From: Rothia sp. HMSC078H08
Lineage (GTDB): Bacteria > Actinomycetota > Actinomycetes > Actinomycetales > Micrococcaceae
Length of the DNA stretch: 14,688 nucleotides
Direction: 5' to 3'
Assembly (NCBI RefSeq): GCF_001808955.1
Contig: NZ_KV795254.1
Coordinates: 168,264 to 182,951 of the forward strand
Shown here in pieces: positions 7,175-14,255 of the stretch (positions are counted from its first letter, which is position 1; each line of letters opens with the position of its first letter). A program made the position numbers and the translations under genes. A model generated the notes under the pieces. That model searched no databases and was not told the DNA's origin. It saw nothing but the letters and a program-made list of their open reading frames with translations.

Positions 7175-8125
7175 TTAGAGACCTCGACCGGTCTTCTGGA
7201 CGAGATCAAGAAGAGTGGCGGGCTTAATAACGCCGGTGGACACAACATACGCCGCCCACGCACGAAGCTGCTTGGGGTCGCGGCGCAGAGCAGCGCGAGC
7301 GTAGGCACGCGCCTCCTTGTTGTTACCCAGCGACGCCTGAGCGTACGCAATCTGACCGGCGATACGTGCCAGACCCTTGGGATCCTGCTCAAATTCGGGG
7401 AACTTACGCAGAATGTAGCTCAGACCGTCAACCATGGACTGCCACTTACCGGAGAAGAATGAGGGGCGGTCCCAGAGCACCAGAATCAGCGGCTCGGGCA
7501 CGCTCAGCACATCGCCGTGGCGGGTTGCACGCAGCAGCAGGTCGTAGTCTTCACCGTAGGCAGCGGGCAGCTCCTCATCGACCAGGCCGATGCGAGCGGG
7601 CTTACCGTCAACGCCGAGCAAATCCTCGCGAGAGTACAGCATAGCGGAAGGGTGAATCTCGGTGATGCGCGAACGCAGGAAGTCCGCGAAGGTTGCGCGC
7701 TCGGGCGCCAGGCGCACGATATCCTGACCGCCGGAGCGGACGGTAATACCCGAAGAGATAGCGGCTGCTTCGGGGTTTTCGCGCCAGAGAGCGACCTGCT
7801 GGGTGAGCTTGGACGGCATCCAATAGTCGTCGTCATCGCAGAAGCCAATCATCTCACCGCTGGAGGCAATGATGCCGCTGTTGCGGCCGCCAGCCAGACC
7901 GCCAGAGCGGGTGTTGGAGACAATCTTCAGGGCACGGTTTTCGCCGACCTCAATGTCCTCGAGGCGGTCGGGCTCAACACGGTCAAAGACGACAACAACT
8001 TCAACGAAGCCGCGGTAGCTCTGCTCAAGGATGGAGCGGACCGCCACGCGAAGCAGTTCGGGGCGCTTGCCGTTGGTTGCGATAACGGCGGAAACAGCAG
8101 GGTTGCGAGAGGTGAAGTGCATCAT
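7175..8125 (-). CDS. GT2-family glycosyltransferase
   Basis: A 316-residue cytosolic GT-A fold enzyme. VSAVIATNGKRPELLRVAVR (11-30) is the nucleotide-binding start, NTRSGGLAGGRNSGI (71-85) is the family's G-x-A-x-A-R-N region, GFCDDDDYW (94-102) is the DxD metal-binding motif, and EDYDLLLR (192-199) is the usual place of the catalytic-base motif (E/D-D-x-D-L). The segment after about residue 250 (AQASLGNNKEARAYARAALR) looks like one TPR-type helix pair and may hold a partner. It should add one sugar to the lipid-linked repeat unit. The start ATG follows AAGGAGA; an ATGATG doublet leaves one codon of ambiguity. It begins 11 bases after the CDP-alcohol gene and ends 17 bases before the polymerase. 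Sugar specificity cannot be told. Confidence 0.9.
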   Translation of the reverse strand: MMHFTSRNPAVSAVIATNGKRPELLRVAVRSILEQSYRGFVEVVVVFDRVEPDRLEDIEVGENRALKIVSNTRSGGLAGGRNSGIIASSGEMIGFCDDDDYWMPSKLTQQVALWRENPEAAAISSGITVRSGGQDIVRLAPERATFADFLRSRITEIHPSAMLYSREDLLGVDGKPARIGLVDEELPAAYGEDYDLLLRATRHGDVLSVPEPLILVLWDRPSFFSGKWQSMVDGLSYILRKFPEFEQDPKGLARIAGQIAYAQASLGNNKEARAYARAALRRDPKQLRAWAAYVVSTGVIKPATLLDLVQKTGRGL

Positions 8126-8136
8126 TGGGGTTCTCC

Positions 8137-8925
8137 TTACTCAGCGGGGGTCGCGAGGCTAACGTACTTGCGACGCATGGACAGCAGGACGGTTGCGGCA
8201 TTAGCCAGCAGAAGCAGCGCGTAGACGATGACGAACACGGGTCCGAAGCCAAGGAAAATGTAGATCCAGCAGAGGGTACCAGCGTCCATGTGCAGGTTGA
8301 TGAAGGAGCGCAGGGGGCCACCGGTCGGGGGAGCAGCGGTCTTGCGGTTGTTGCGTAGCTGCTCAGCAAGAATCTGGCTCATGAAGTGACCGGCGGTCAG
8401 CGCGGTGAAAATCATGGGCATCGCAATGATCCAGCCGTTGAATGCGTTGGAACCGGTAAAGGAGTAGTGCGCAGGGTACAGCAGGAAGGAGAGCAGAGTT
8501 GCCATGTGCACGGAGGGCACACGGATGGAGTCGACCACATGGTCGAGCCACTCACCGGCGGGGGAGGACGCGCCGGTCACGCGAGCAACCTGGCCGTCAG
8601 CGGAGTCCAGGCCGTAACCGAGAGCGAAAAGCAGTGCAACGCAGATGCCCACACCAATGCTGGGAGGGCAGGTAATCAGAACGATGAGGCCTGCAGCGGA
8701 ACATGCAGCGGAAATCGCGGTGACGCCGTTGGGGGTGATGCCCAGAGCGACAGCTGCCGCGGCGAAGTAGCGTGCTACTCGGCGGTTGACCCAGCGGGTG
8801 TAGGCGGGAACGCCAATGCCGGGCTTCTGCGCTGCTTCAAGAGAGCGCAGGGTGTGAGAAAACTTCGCAGAAAATCCCGATGCGGGTGCGGAGTTCGGGG
8901 CGTGAGGTGCCTCAGAGGTGGACAT
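8137..8925 (-). CDS. CDP-alcohol phosphatidyltransferase-family membrane protein
   Basis: A 262-residue integral membrane enzyme with about six helices. It carries the complete CDP-alcohol phosphotransferase signature D(x2)DG(x2)AR(x8)G(x3)D(x3)D: D107, D110-G111, A114-R115, G124, D128 and D132. Family members move a phospho-alcohol from a CDP-activated donor to a lipid or polyol; the partner here is unknown. As first gene of a Wzx/Wzy-type operon, it may supply a phosphate-linked polyol or inositol unit or a lipid carrier, but that is inference. An in-frame ATG at 8931 touches the Shine-Dalgarno (AAAAAGGA directly followed by ATG) with no spacing, whereas the ATG at 8925 has six bases of spacing, so I use 8925 (MSTSEAP). 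The first 35 residues are hydrophilic. A leader of more than 100 bases precedes it. Confidence 0.88.
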   Translation of the reverse strand: MSTSEAPHAPNSAPASGFSAKFSHTLRSLEAAQKPGIGVPAYTRWVNRRVARYFAAAAVALGITPNGVTAISAACSAAGLIVLITCPPSIGVGICVALLFALGYGLDSADGQVARVTGASSPAGEWLDHVVDSIRVPSVHMATLLSFLLYPAHYSFTGSNAFNGWIIAMPMIFTALTAGHFMSQILAEQLRNNRKTAAPPTGGPLRSFINLHMDAGTLCWIYIFLGFGPVFVIVYALLLLANAATVLLSMRRKYVSLATPAE

Positions 8926-9016
8926 GCACATTCCTTTTTAATCGGTGAGAGGAGTGAAGGAGAGTGAATTACTCCCTTTCGGGGTGGTTGCGAGAAAGTC
9001 CGGAAGTCTCGCACGC

Positions 9017-9045
9017 GAAAAAAGAGGTGGTTGGTCCCTTTTTTC
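9017..9045 (-). promoter_or_regulatory. Hairpin at the 5' end of the polysaccharide operon leader
   Basis: In the minus-strand RNA GAAAAAAGGG pairs with CCTCTTTTTTC around an 8-nt loop (positions 9045-9036 with 9027-9017, one bulge). It resembles an intrinsic terminator whose U-run is part of the stem. It stands about 92 bases upstream of the CDP-alcohol gene and directly after the best -10 candidate, so it would be the first structure in the operon transcript. It might act as an attenuator or as a 5' stabilising stem. No alternative antiterminator pairing was obvious. Confidence 0.4.
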
Positions 9046-9054
9046 ACGTACACC

Positions 9055-9089
9055 ACTATATAGATATTTTACAACGAGATGAAGTGCAA
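9055..9089 (-). promoter_or_regulatory. Candidate promoter of the polysaccharide operon
   Basis: On the minus strand TATAGT (9060-9055) differs from the consensus -10 by one base and lies in an AT-rich run (GTAAAATATCTATATAGT). No good -35 sits 17 bases upstream (TTCATC, three of six). A second reading is TTGCAC (9089-9084) with 17 bases to TATCTA (9066-9061), weak in both boxes. With TATAGT the start site would be near 9047, immediately before the hairpin at 9017-9045. Confidence 0.3.
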
Positions 9090-9334
9090 CAGGGGGCGTG
9101 TGGTCAGGGTCAACAATTGTGTCGTAAAAACCCTCTGACAATGCGCTTTGGTGCAGATTTGCGGGATCCTTCGGGTAGGCTTGGTGTGCTGTTAGAGGGG
9201 GTTATCGGCGCTTTGTTCTCGTGAATTGTGGATTTAGAAAACATTTCTGAACATTGTGCAGAGAGGCACATGACAGAAGCACAAATAATGGGAATAAATG
9301 ATGCAAAAAACACGGAAAAGTGGGGAATATACGC

Positions 9335-9381
9335 AAATGGGGTTTGATTTCCTGAATCATTCAGAAAATCAAACCCCATTT
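9335..9381 (-). terminator. Terminator of the large secreted protein gene
   Basis: A perfect 16-bp stem forms between AAATGGGGTTTGATTT (9335-9350) and AAATCAAACCCCATTT (9366-9381), capped by a further CTGAA/TTCAG stem (9352-9356 with 9360-9364) and a 3-nt loop. It begins 22 bases past the stop codon at 9404. The U-tract is short (CCCCATTTGCG), but the stem is strong and nearly symmetric, so it may work in both directions. Confidence 0.8.
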
Positions 9382-9403
9382 AGCTGAGATTATCTAGAAG
9401 GTA

Positions 9404-12400
9404 TTAGTTCCTTCGAGACTGCATCGGAACGCGGGTTCCGACTCCGTTATTGACGATGCGTCGCTCGCCCTGGCCGGCTGCCGCGTTGTTCGCGTTGTCG
9501 ACCACGGGCTGCTCAGCCTCGTGTGCGGCGGGAGCATCCGCCTCCTTGTCGCCTTCCTTCTCGGCGGGCTGCTCAGCAACCGGTGCCTTGGAGGTAGCCT
9601 GCAAATCGAAGCTCACATTCGGGCGAACGTTACGTCGGCTAATGCCCGGGTGAACCTCAACAGCGATGAGGTTCTCACCAGCCTTCAGCTGAGAAGCCGG
9701 AACGGTGAAGGTCACCGGAGTCTTCTGAGCCGTAGCGGTATCAATCGAGCTCGATGCAATCGCGCTATTCCACAGCTTTCCACGAGTGTCAAAGTTGGAA
9801 CGACCAACCTCTTCACCGTTGACACCCACCGCAATAGCGTCATCCGCGTAAGTGGTCAGCACGAGATCACGGCTGGCCTGCTCACGAGTGAGCTGGATGG
9901 TGGTGTAGGCGTAGATATTGTGGCGGGAACGCACGAGCGGAACCTTAACGGAGGTGTTGAGGTTACCAGTACCGACCCCAATCGGGGTCTTGCCGGTCTG
10001 CCATGCTTCCTGCGCAATATCTTCCAGGCTGAAGTGGAAGTTGTACTTCCAACCGTACTTACGGTTGGGAGCCTGGGTAGAGACCATGTACTTCCAATCC
10101 GAGGCGTAGGGCAGAACAATCTGGTCCTTAGCGGCTTCTTCCTTCGGATTCTCAGGCTTGGGATCGGCGGGCTTAGGCTCCTCAACCTTCGGGTCCGGAT
10201 CCTGGACCTTCGGTGCCTCAGTAGTCGCTTCTGCACTCGGGGTAGCGCTTGCCGAAGCACTGGGGTCAGCGCTCGCGGTCGGGTCAGCAGCTGCAGTCGG
10301 ATCCACACTTGCCGTCGGGTCAGCGGTAGGAGTCTCGGTTGCGGTCTCCGTGGGGGTAGGAGTCGGGCGAACCGGAGCTACCTGAACCGGAGTGGATGCA
10401 GAGTAGTTATCCGAGCTGTCCACTGCACGCACAAAGTAACGTGCGTTATCGGTGTGGTCAATCTCGAACTTCGTACCCGAAGTGCTAGCGATAACTCGGT
10501 CGTCACGCAGAATCTGGTAGCGGACACTACCGGTATCCTGCACGGCATCCCAGGTCAGAACGTCCTTATCGTCCTTCAGCTCAACCTTCAGGTTCTGCGG
10601 GGTAGGCGGAGGAGCCACATCGCGAGCCTCAAAGCGCGCAAAACCGACGGTATCCTGAGTACCGTGAACACCCAGCGAACGGTGAATATCGCCGCCAACC
10701 CACAGGGTGCCCTTCGAATCCACGAAAGACTCCCAGATACCGAATCCGTGGTCACCCTTAATAGCAGGGGAGAACTCCGGCAGCATCTTACCGCTGTCCT
10801 TATCGAAAGCAGCAACCAGCTTGACCGAGTGAATCACGCTCGAACCGCCCACGGGGGTCCGCTTGTTACGCGAATCCTGGTAGAGGAAGTCGCCGCAGTG
10901 GCAGGCGCCGTAGATGGTGTTACCGTGCAGGTGCAGATCCTGGAAGTCTCCACCATCGCGGGTAATCGCGGTGTAGGTGGGGGTCAAGGACGCCTTATCG
11001 TAACGAGAGATGAGGTGCTCGGTACCGCCCACCCAGACGCCGGTACCGGCATCCTGGACGTCGAACTGGAAACCCCAAATTTTGGTTTCATTACGCAGGT
11101 CAGAGACATTAGCGCCAGCAGGAATCTCAGACTGCTGGTACGCCCACGGGCTGCCCTTCTGCATATGCTGAGTAATATCAGCCACGCGGTAGGCAAGGCC
11201 GCCGTTGAGCCAGGTGAAGTAACCGGCTACGTAAACATGAGAGTTATCAGCGGAGGCGCTAATACCGTTGACAGTACCGTTGAACACCTGGCGCCAGTTA
11301 CGGTCTATACTCACAATACCGGGCACACCGTTAGAAGGCTCGCCCAACTTAAAACGGGCAATATTGCGCGAATACGCCTCACCCGCCTTTTCACTTTCAT
11401 AAATGTGGGTAAAGGTGCCGCCAATATACACGTAGTCACCCTGACGGTGAATGGTCTTCACTGTCATGACCTCGGTACGAATGCGATCTTCGACTTTAAC
11501 CTGGGCCCATTCAGGGGCAACTTCACCGGTTGTGGCGTCAACAACGACGAAGCTCTCATGCTTCTCACCGTTAACAAGCTTGAAGTTACCGCCAACAGCC
11601 AAACGGTTATTCGGCAGAGCCTCAACAGCCTTCACCTGACCGTCAACAGTCAGCTTAAAATCGCGGCGCAACTCGCCGGTCACCGGGTCAAAAGCAGCAA
11701 TATTAGATTGCGCAACACGCTCACCGGTAGAGGACTCAAGGTACTCGAAGTCGCCACCAATAAACACGCTGGAGGTGCCGTTACCGTGATCGACCTCGGT
11801 AATGGCCTCAACGTAGGTGTTCATTTCGCCGGTTTTACCGGAGGCGGTCCTGGCGCTGGTTCGCCAGCGCCAATCCGCCGAACGGCTATTGGGCAGGGCA
11901 CGACGAGCGCTCGCCGGGGTACCGGAATCCGGGATAGCGCCCAGGTTCAAATCATTCTGGGTCAGCTTCGGGCGCAGGAACATCTGGGTGTAACCGAAAG
12001 AGGCCTCACCGTTGCTTTCCTTACCGTAGATGTAGGAGTTCCGCGCATCGGTGATTGCCGGCTCAGAGCCATCCTGCGAAATGGGAGAGTTTGCACCGTA
12101 ACGGAAACCCATACGGTAATCCTGGGACGCCAACTCATCAAACATCAAAGTCTTGAAGCCGTTGTTCTGTCCACGCAGAATGTGGTCTTCCCACGTGCCA
12201 TCAGGCCAGTCCCTGCGGCCATTTTCATTGTAGGAAGAGAACTCGTCAGGGTTCGTGACGATCGTATTCGACCAGACAGCGCTCGAGCGCAGAGCCCAGG
12301 TCCACTCGGAAGTCTGACGGCGGTCAACCGTCACCTCCTGCCACTTGGTGCCCGAGGTGTTTAGGGCACGGCGGAAACGGTAACCGTCGGGCAGCTGATC

Positions 12401-12928
12401 GGGACGAACGCCGTTGAGCAACTGAGAAATAGTGGTGCCCGAAAGCTGAATCGGGGTCTTCGCGGCGGGTAGGGAGCTCAGCGCCTTGCCCTGTTCAAGA
12501 GTCATACCGGATGACGCGGGTGCGGCATCGCTGTAGAGCTGCGAAGTATCGCCCTGACCCTCATAGTTTTCGGTCCAGCCGTCACGGCCCTCACCAATCT
12601 TGACCCAGCCGCCGCCATCAGTTTCCTGATCGCAGTAGAACTGGGTCGGCTGGCTCATCGCGGGAGTGTACAGCCAGTAGGCGCCGCTCTTTGCCTCGGG
12701 GTTAGCCTGCTTGGCTTCCCAACAGCTAGCGGCAGCACGCTCGGAGGTCGTGCCATTGTAGAAAGCAGAGTCCCTTTTTTCCGCAGTCTGTTCGACAGCG
12801 GTACTCGGCGTAATAGCGGGGATAGCCACGGGCAAAGCCAAAGCCGTAGCAATGCTCAAGCAAAGAGTTGAGCGGGTTATAGCAGAACGAGAAAAGCCAG
12901 AGCCCGTCATGCCAAGGTGGGCTTTCAT
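9404..12928 (-). CDS. Large secreted protein: fibrinogen-like YCDxxTxGGGW domain, beta-propeller-like region, FN3, C-terminal beta-sandwich
   Basis: A 1174-residue exported protein. The signal peptide has its hydrophobic core at about 23-39 and a likely cut after STA (44). A fibrinogen-like domain follows (about 62-320): C69, and YCDQETDGGGW (98-108) with C99 as the probable disulfide partner. Residues 370-765 contain repeated blades ending in a V/L-x-x-GG-x-F pattern (VFIGGDF, LAVGGNF, VYIGGTF, VYVAGYF, VWVGGTE, LWVGGDI), like delta-60/propeller proteins, with a CHC pair at 676-678. An FN3 domain (773-850) precedes a Pro/Thr/Ala-rich linker (853-935) and a beta-sandwich-like domain (936-1112) with DDAIAVGVNG and LIAVEVH motifs. 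The tail is Glu/Ala-rich and shows no LPXTG or C-terminal membrane helix, so anchoring is unclear. A surface adhesin or glycan-binding role is inferred. GGAG lies five bases before the ATG. A paralogue ends at 14256. Confidence 0.85.
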   Translation of the reverse strand: MKAHLGMTGSGFSRSAITRSTLCLSIATALALPVAIPAITPSTAVEQTAEKRDSAFYNGTTSERAAASCWEAKQANPEAKSGAYWLYTPAMSQPTQFYCDQETDGGGWVKIGEGRDGWTENYEGQGDTSQLYSDAAPASSGMTLEQGKALSSLPAAKTPIQLSGTTISQLLNGVRPDQLPDGYRFRRALNTSGTKWQEVTVDRRQTSEWTWALRSSAVWSNTIVTNPDEFSSYNENGRRDWPDGTWEDHILRGQNNGFKTLMFDELASQDYRMGFRYGANSPISQDGSEPAITDARNSYIYGKESNGEASFGYTQMFLRPKLTQNDLNLGAIPDSGTPASARRALPNSRSADWRWRTSARTASGKTGEMNTYVEAITEVDHGNGTSSVFIGGDFEYLESSTGERVAQSNIAAFDPVTGELRRDFKLTVDGQVKAVEALPNNRLAVGGNFKLVNGEKHESFVVVDATTGEVAPEWAQVKVEDRIRTEVMTVKTIHRQGDYVYIGGTFTHIYESEKAGEAYSRNIARFKLGEPSNGVPGIVSIDRNWRQVFNGTVNGISASADNSHVYVAGYFTWLNGGLAYRVADITQHMQKGSPWAYQQSEIPAGANVSDLRNETKIWGFQFDVQDAGTGVWVGGTEHLISRYDKASLTPTYTAITRDGGDFQDLHLHGNTIYGACHCGDFLYQDSRNKRTPVGGSSVIHSVKLVAAFDKDSGKMLPEFSPAIKGDHGFGIWESFVDSKGTLWVGGDIHRSLGVHGTQDTVGFARFEARDVAPPPTPQNLKVELKDDKDVLTWDAVQDTGSVRYQILRDDRVIASTSGTKFEIDHTDNARYFVRAVDSSDNYSASTPVQVAPVRPTPTPTETATETPTADPTASVDPTAAADPTASADPSASASATPSAEATTEAPKVQDPDPKVEEPKPADPKPENPKEEAAKDQIVLPYASDWKYMVSTQAPNRKYGWKYNFHFSLEDIAQEAWQTGKTPIGVGTGNLNTSVKVPLVRSRHNIYAYTTIQLTREQASRDLVLTTYADDAIAVGVNGEEVGRSNFDTRGKLWNSAIASSSIDTATAQKTPVTFTVPASQLKAGENLIAVEVHPGISRRNVRPNVSFDLQATSKAPVAEQPAEKEGDKEADAPAAHEAEQPVVDNANNAAAGQGERRIVNNGVGTRVPMQSRRN
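10253..10324 (-). repeat. Four 18-bp repeat units encoding (A/V)DPTA(S/A) in the linker
   Basis: Residues 869-892 of the large secreted protein read as four six-residue units: ADPTAS, VDPTAA, ADPTAS, ADPSAS. The DNA repeats are imperfect, sharing GGGTCAG-like cores, and no two units are identical at DNA level by eye. They lengthen the flexible linker between the FN3 and C-terminal domains. Units of this type can change number by slippage or recombination, altering how far the last domain extends from the rest of the protein. Confidence 0.6.
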
Positions 12929-12965
12929 AATATCTCCAAATGAATGCCAAGAAATGTTATCGAGT

Positions 12966-13002
12966 GCGCATCAACATTAATGCGCTATGGATGATAATGC
13001 GC
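12966..13002. promoter_or_regulatory. Repeated TAATGCGC motifs upstream of the large secreted protein gene
   Basis: TAATGCGC occurs at 12978-12985 and again at 12995-13002, 17 bases apart in the same direction. GCGCAT at 12966-12971 forms a perfect inverted repeat with ATGCGC at 12980-12985. The cluster lies 38-75 bases upstream of the start codon, in the 121-base gap after the lipoprotein gene, where a promoter or operator is expected. It may be a regulator-binding array. No -10/-35 pair was convincing. Confidence 0.35.
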
Positions 13003-13049
13003 GGTTTCTAGCGAATCGTAGCTGGAAGCCGGCATCTCTTAATTAGACC

Positions 13050-13910
13050 CTAACAATCAGGATTGTTCGGGAAATCATGGGTCGCAATCTTCCACTGACC
13101 ATCGACCTGAACGAGGGTGTAAATATTGAGTGAACGCTTGGGAGAATTGTCATCCTTAACGGGCTGATTATTCTCGTCATAGATCTTCACAGAGGAAGAA
13201 TCCATGCATACTTCCAGCATGCGCGCGGGCTGACCCTTGTACTGAGTCTCAGTCATACGGGGAGTGCCCACCACAGTGGAAGAACCTTCATAGTGCCAGC
13301 CTGCCAGTGCGTATTCGGAAGCCTGCACGGCAAACTCAGCGGCAGCGGAATCAACAGCCACAGCCTCGATGGAGCGAATCGTCTCATCATCGAGAACGGC
13401 ACGAGCCTGCTCAACGTTCTGCTGCTCAGCTTCTTCGTCGCTGGTCGGATCAGCAGTGCGCTCCGGGGACGGAGCGGCAGAAGGAGCTGCCTTAACCTTG
13501 GTCAGAATGTTTTCAAAAGAATTGACCAGTTCGGTGGTCTTCTTCACTTCTTCAGTGTCAACGGGCACGGAAGAAGCATTCTTCATTTCCTCCGAACCGG
13601 TGTAAATCTCTTCAAGCTTCTGACCGTCAGAAGAAGTGGCCTCAGCATCTGCCTTGGGGGACGCCTCGCCCGAAGCCTCAGCGGACGCAGAAGCGGTGCC
13701 CTGCTCAGAAACCTGGGGGGAAGCGCTCGAAGACTTGTTTGAGGAAGCATGCGCCGACGCGGAAACGCTCGCGGACGCAGAAGCAGGCGAAGAGCTATCG
13801 GAGCTCGGGTTTTCAGTAGCGCAAGCGCTCAGGACCAGGGCGGATACCGCAACGGTACCCAAGGTGCCCAGAAGGCGGGACCGGGAGGGGTACTTGAAGA
13901 ACACTGACAT
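13050..13910 (-). CDS. Secreted lipoprotein with disordered Ser/Ala linker and NTF2-like C-terminal domain
   Basis: A 286-residue lipoprotein, unknown beyond its architecture. The signal peptide is MSVFFKYPSRSRLLG, a hydrophobic core, then lipobox LSAC with C30 as the lipidated residue. Residues 31-110 are almost entirely Ser, Ala and acidic residues, an extracellular spacer. Residues 200-286 (ALAGWHYEGSSTVVGTP, VCMDSSSVKIYD, TLVQVDGQWKIATHDFP) resemble the NTF2/SnoaL-like domains of actinobacterial lipoproteins, with C235 and the terminal C286 as a probable disulfide. An upstream in-frame ATG at 13997 would add 29 residues before the signal peptide and has no ribosome binding site; the ATG at 13910 has AGAGG five bases upstream and gives a proper lipobox, so I use it. 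It is followed after 121 bases by the large secreted protein and may share its transcript. Confidence 0.82.
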   Translation of the reverse strand: MSVFFKYPSRSRLLGTLGTVAVSALVLSACATENPSSDSSSPASASASVSASAHASSNKSSSASPQVSEQGTASASAEASGEASPKADAEATSSDGQKLEEIYTGSEEMKNASSVPVDTEEVKKTTELVNSFENILTKVKAAPSAAPSPERTADPTSDEEAEQQNVEQARAVLDDETIRSIEAVAVDSAAAEFAVQASEYALAGWHYEGSSTVVGTPRMTETQYKGQPARMLEVCMDSSSVKIYDENNQPVKDDNSPKRSLNIYTLVQVDGQWKIATHDFPNNPDC

Positions 13911-14255
13911 GGAAGCCTCTTTAGTGGTTGGAGTGAGAATGACTATATTCCGGAAGATAATACCTTGCACGGCGGCAAAGCACCTAAAGGCTAACACGCA
14001 AAGCTGGGAAAATACTTAGACTTACAAAAATAACGTTTTTATAAATGATGAGAATAAGCCCTAACTAATGCTCTATTTTGACTCGATTAGAAGGTAAGTA
14101 TATATCTCTGCATGAAAAAACCTTCATGTAAATGAATGAAATAGATTCACTATGTGCAAAAAAAATCCCGGGCTGGTTTAAAACCAGCCCGGGAGAATAG
14201 GGCGAACATCACTAAAATTATTTGTCACAAAAGCGCATATCGCCCTGATGAGGTG
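13911..14255. other. 345-base AT-rich intergenic region
   Basis: No gene is seen. It contains the terminator of the upstream paralogue (14158-14194), a perfect CATGAA/TTCATG hairpin with a 6-nt loop (14111-14128), and a stretch from about 14020 to 14160 that is clearly more AT-rich than the genes. A -10-like TATAGT on the minus strand (13947-13942) lies about 32 bases before the lipoprotein start, without a good -35. The same -10 hexamer is the best candidate for the polysaccharide operon. The lipoprotein promoter is therefore probably in this gap. Confidence 0.5.
14158..14194 (-). terminator. Intrinsic terminator after the partial secreted-protein gene
   Basis: Arms TCCCGGGCTGGTTT (14166-14179) and AAACCAGCCCGGGA (14181-14194) form a 14-bp stem, realistically about 12 bp with a small loop. 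On the minus strand it is followed at once by eight T residues (14165-14158). Stem, GC content and U-tract are all textbook. It lies 61 bases past the stop at 14256 and separates that gene from the lipoprotein. Confidence 0.92.

Larger units (their letters stand above)
8926..9403. other. 478-base intergenic region upstream of the polysaccharide operon
   Basis: No credible gene is seen here. In transcription order it holds the terminator of the large secreted protein (9335-9381), an AT-rich stretch with short AACATT repeats (about 9240-9260), a pair of complementary arms CCCTCT and AGAGGG (about 9132-9200), a probable promoter (9055-9089), a hairpin with A/T-rich arms (9017-9045) and a leader with a GGAGT/ACTC hairpin near the ribosome binding site. 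The small reading frames that cross it start inside the terminator or lack ribosome binding sites. Confidence 0.6.

Noticed and set aside
8964..9224. An 86-codon plus-strand frame and a 67-codon minus-strand frame (8938-9141) upstream of the polysaccharide operon.
   Set aside because: Neither has a ribosome binding site or family-like sequence, and both cross the presumed promoter and leader hairpin.
9110..9379. An 89-codon minus-strand frame with a hydrophobic stretch in the intergenic region.
   Set aside because: Its start lies inside the right arm of the terminator hairpin and has no separate ribosome binding site. The composition is that of AT-rich non-coding DNA.
9404..9475. Possible sortase signal at the C-terminus of the large secreted protein.
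   Set aside because: The end (NNGVGTRVPMQSRRN) has no LPXTG-like motif and no hydrophobic helix before the basic tail.
9521..12364. A 947-codon open frame on the plus strand, antisense to the large secreted protein.
   Set aside because: It is in exact codon register with the sense gene, so it stays open because the sense gene avoids UUA, CUA and UCA codons. Its translation is low-complexity and resembles no family. The antisense frames at 896-1600, 2805-3794, 4456-5343 and 13293-13742 are in the same register and have the same cause.
13911..13997. Longer lipoprotein starting at 13997.
   Set aside because: The added 29 residues precede a complete signal peptide and lipobox and lack a ribosome binding site; the ATG at 13910 has one.
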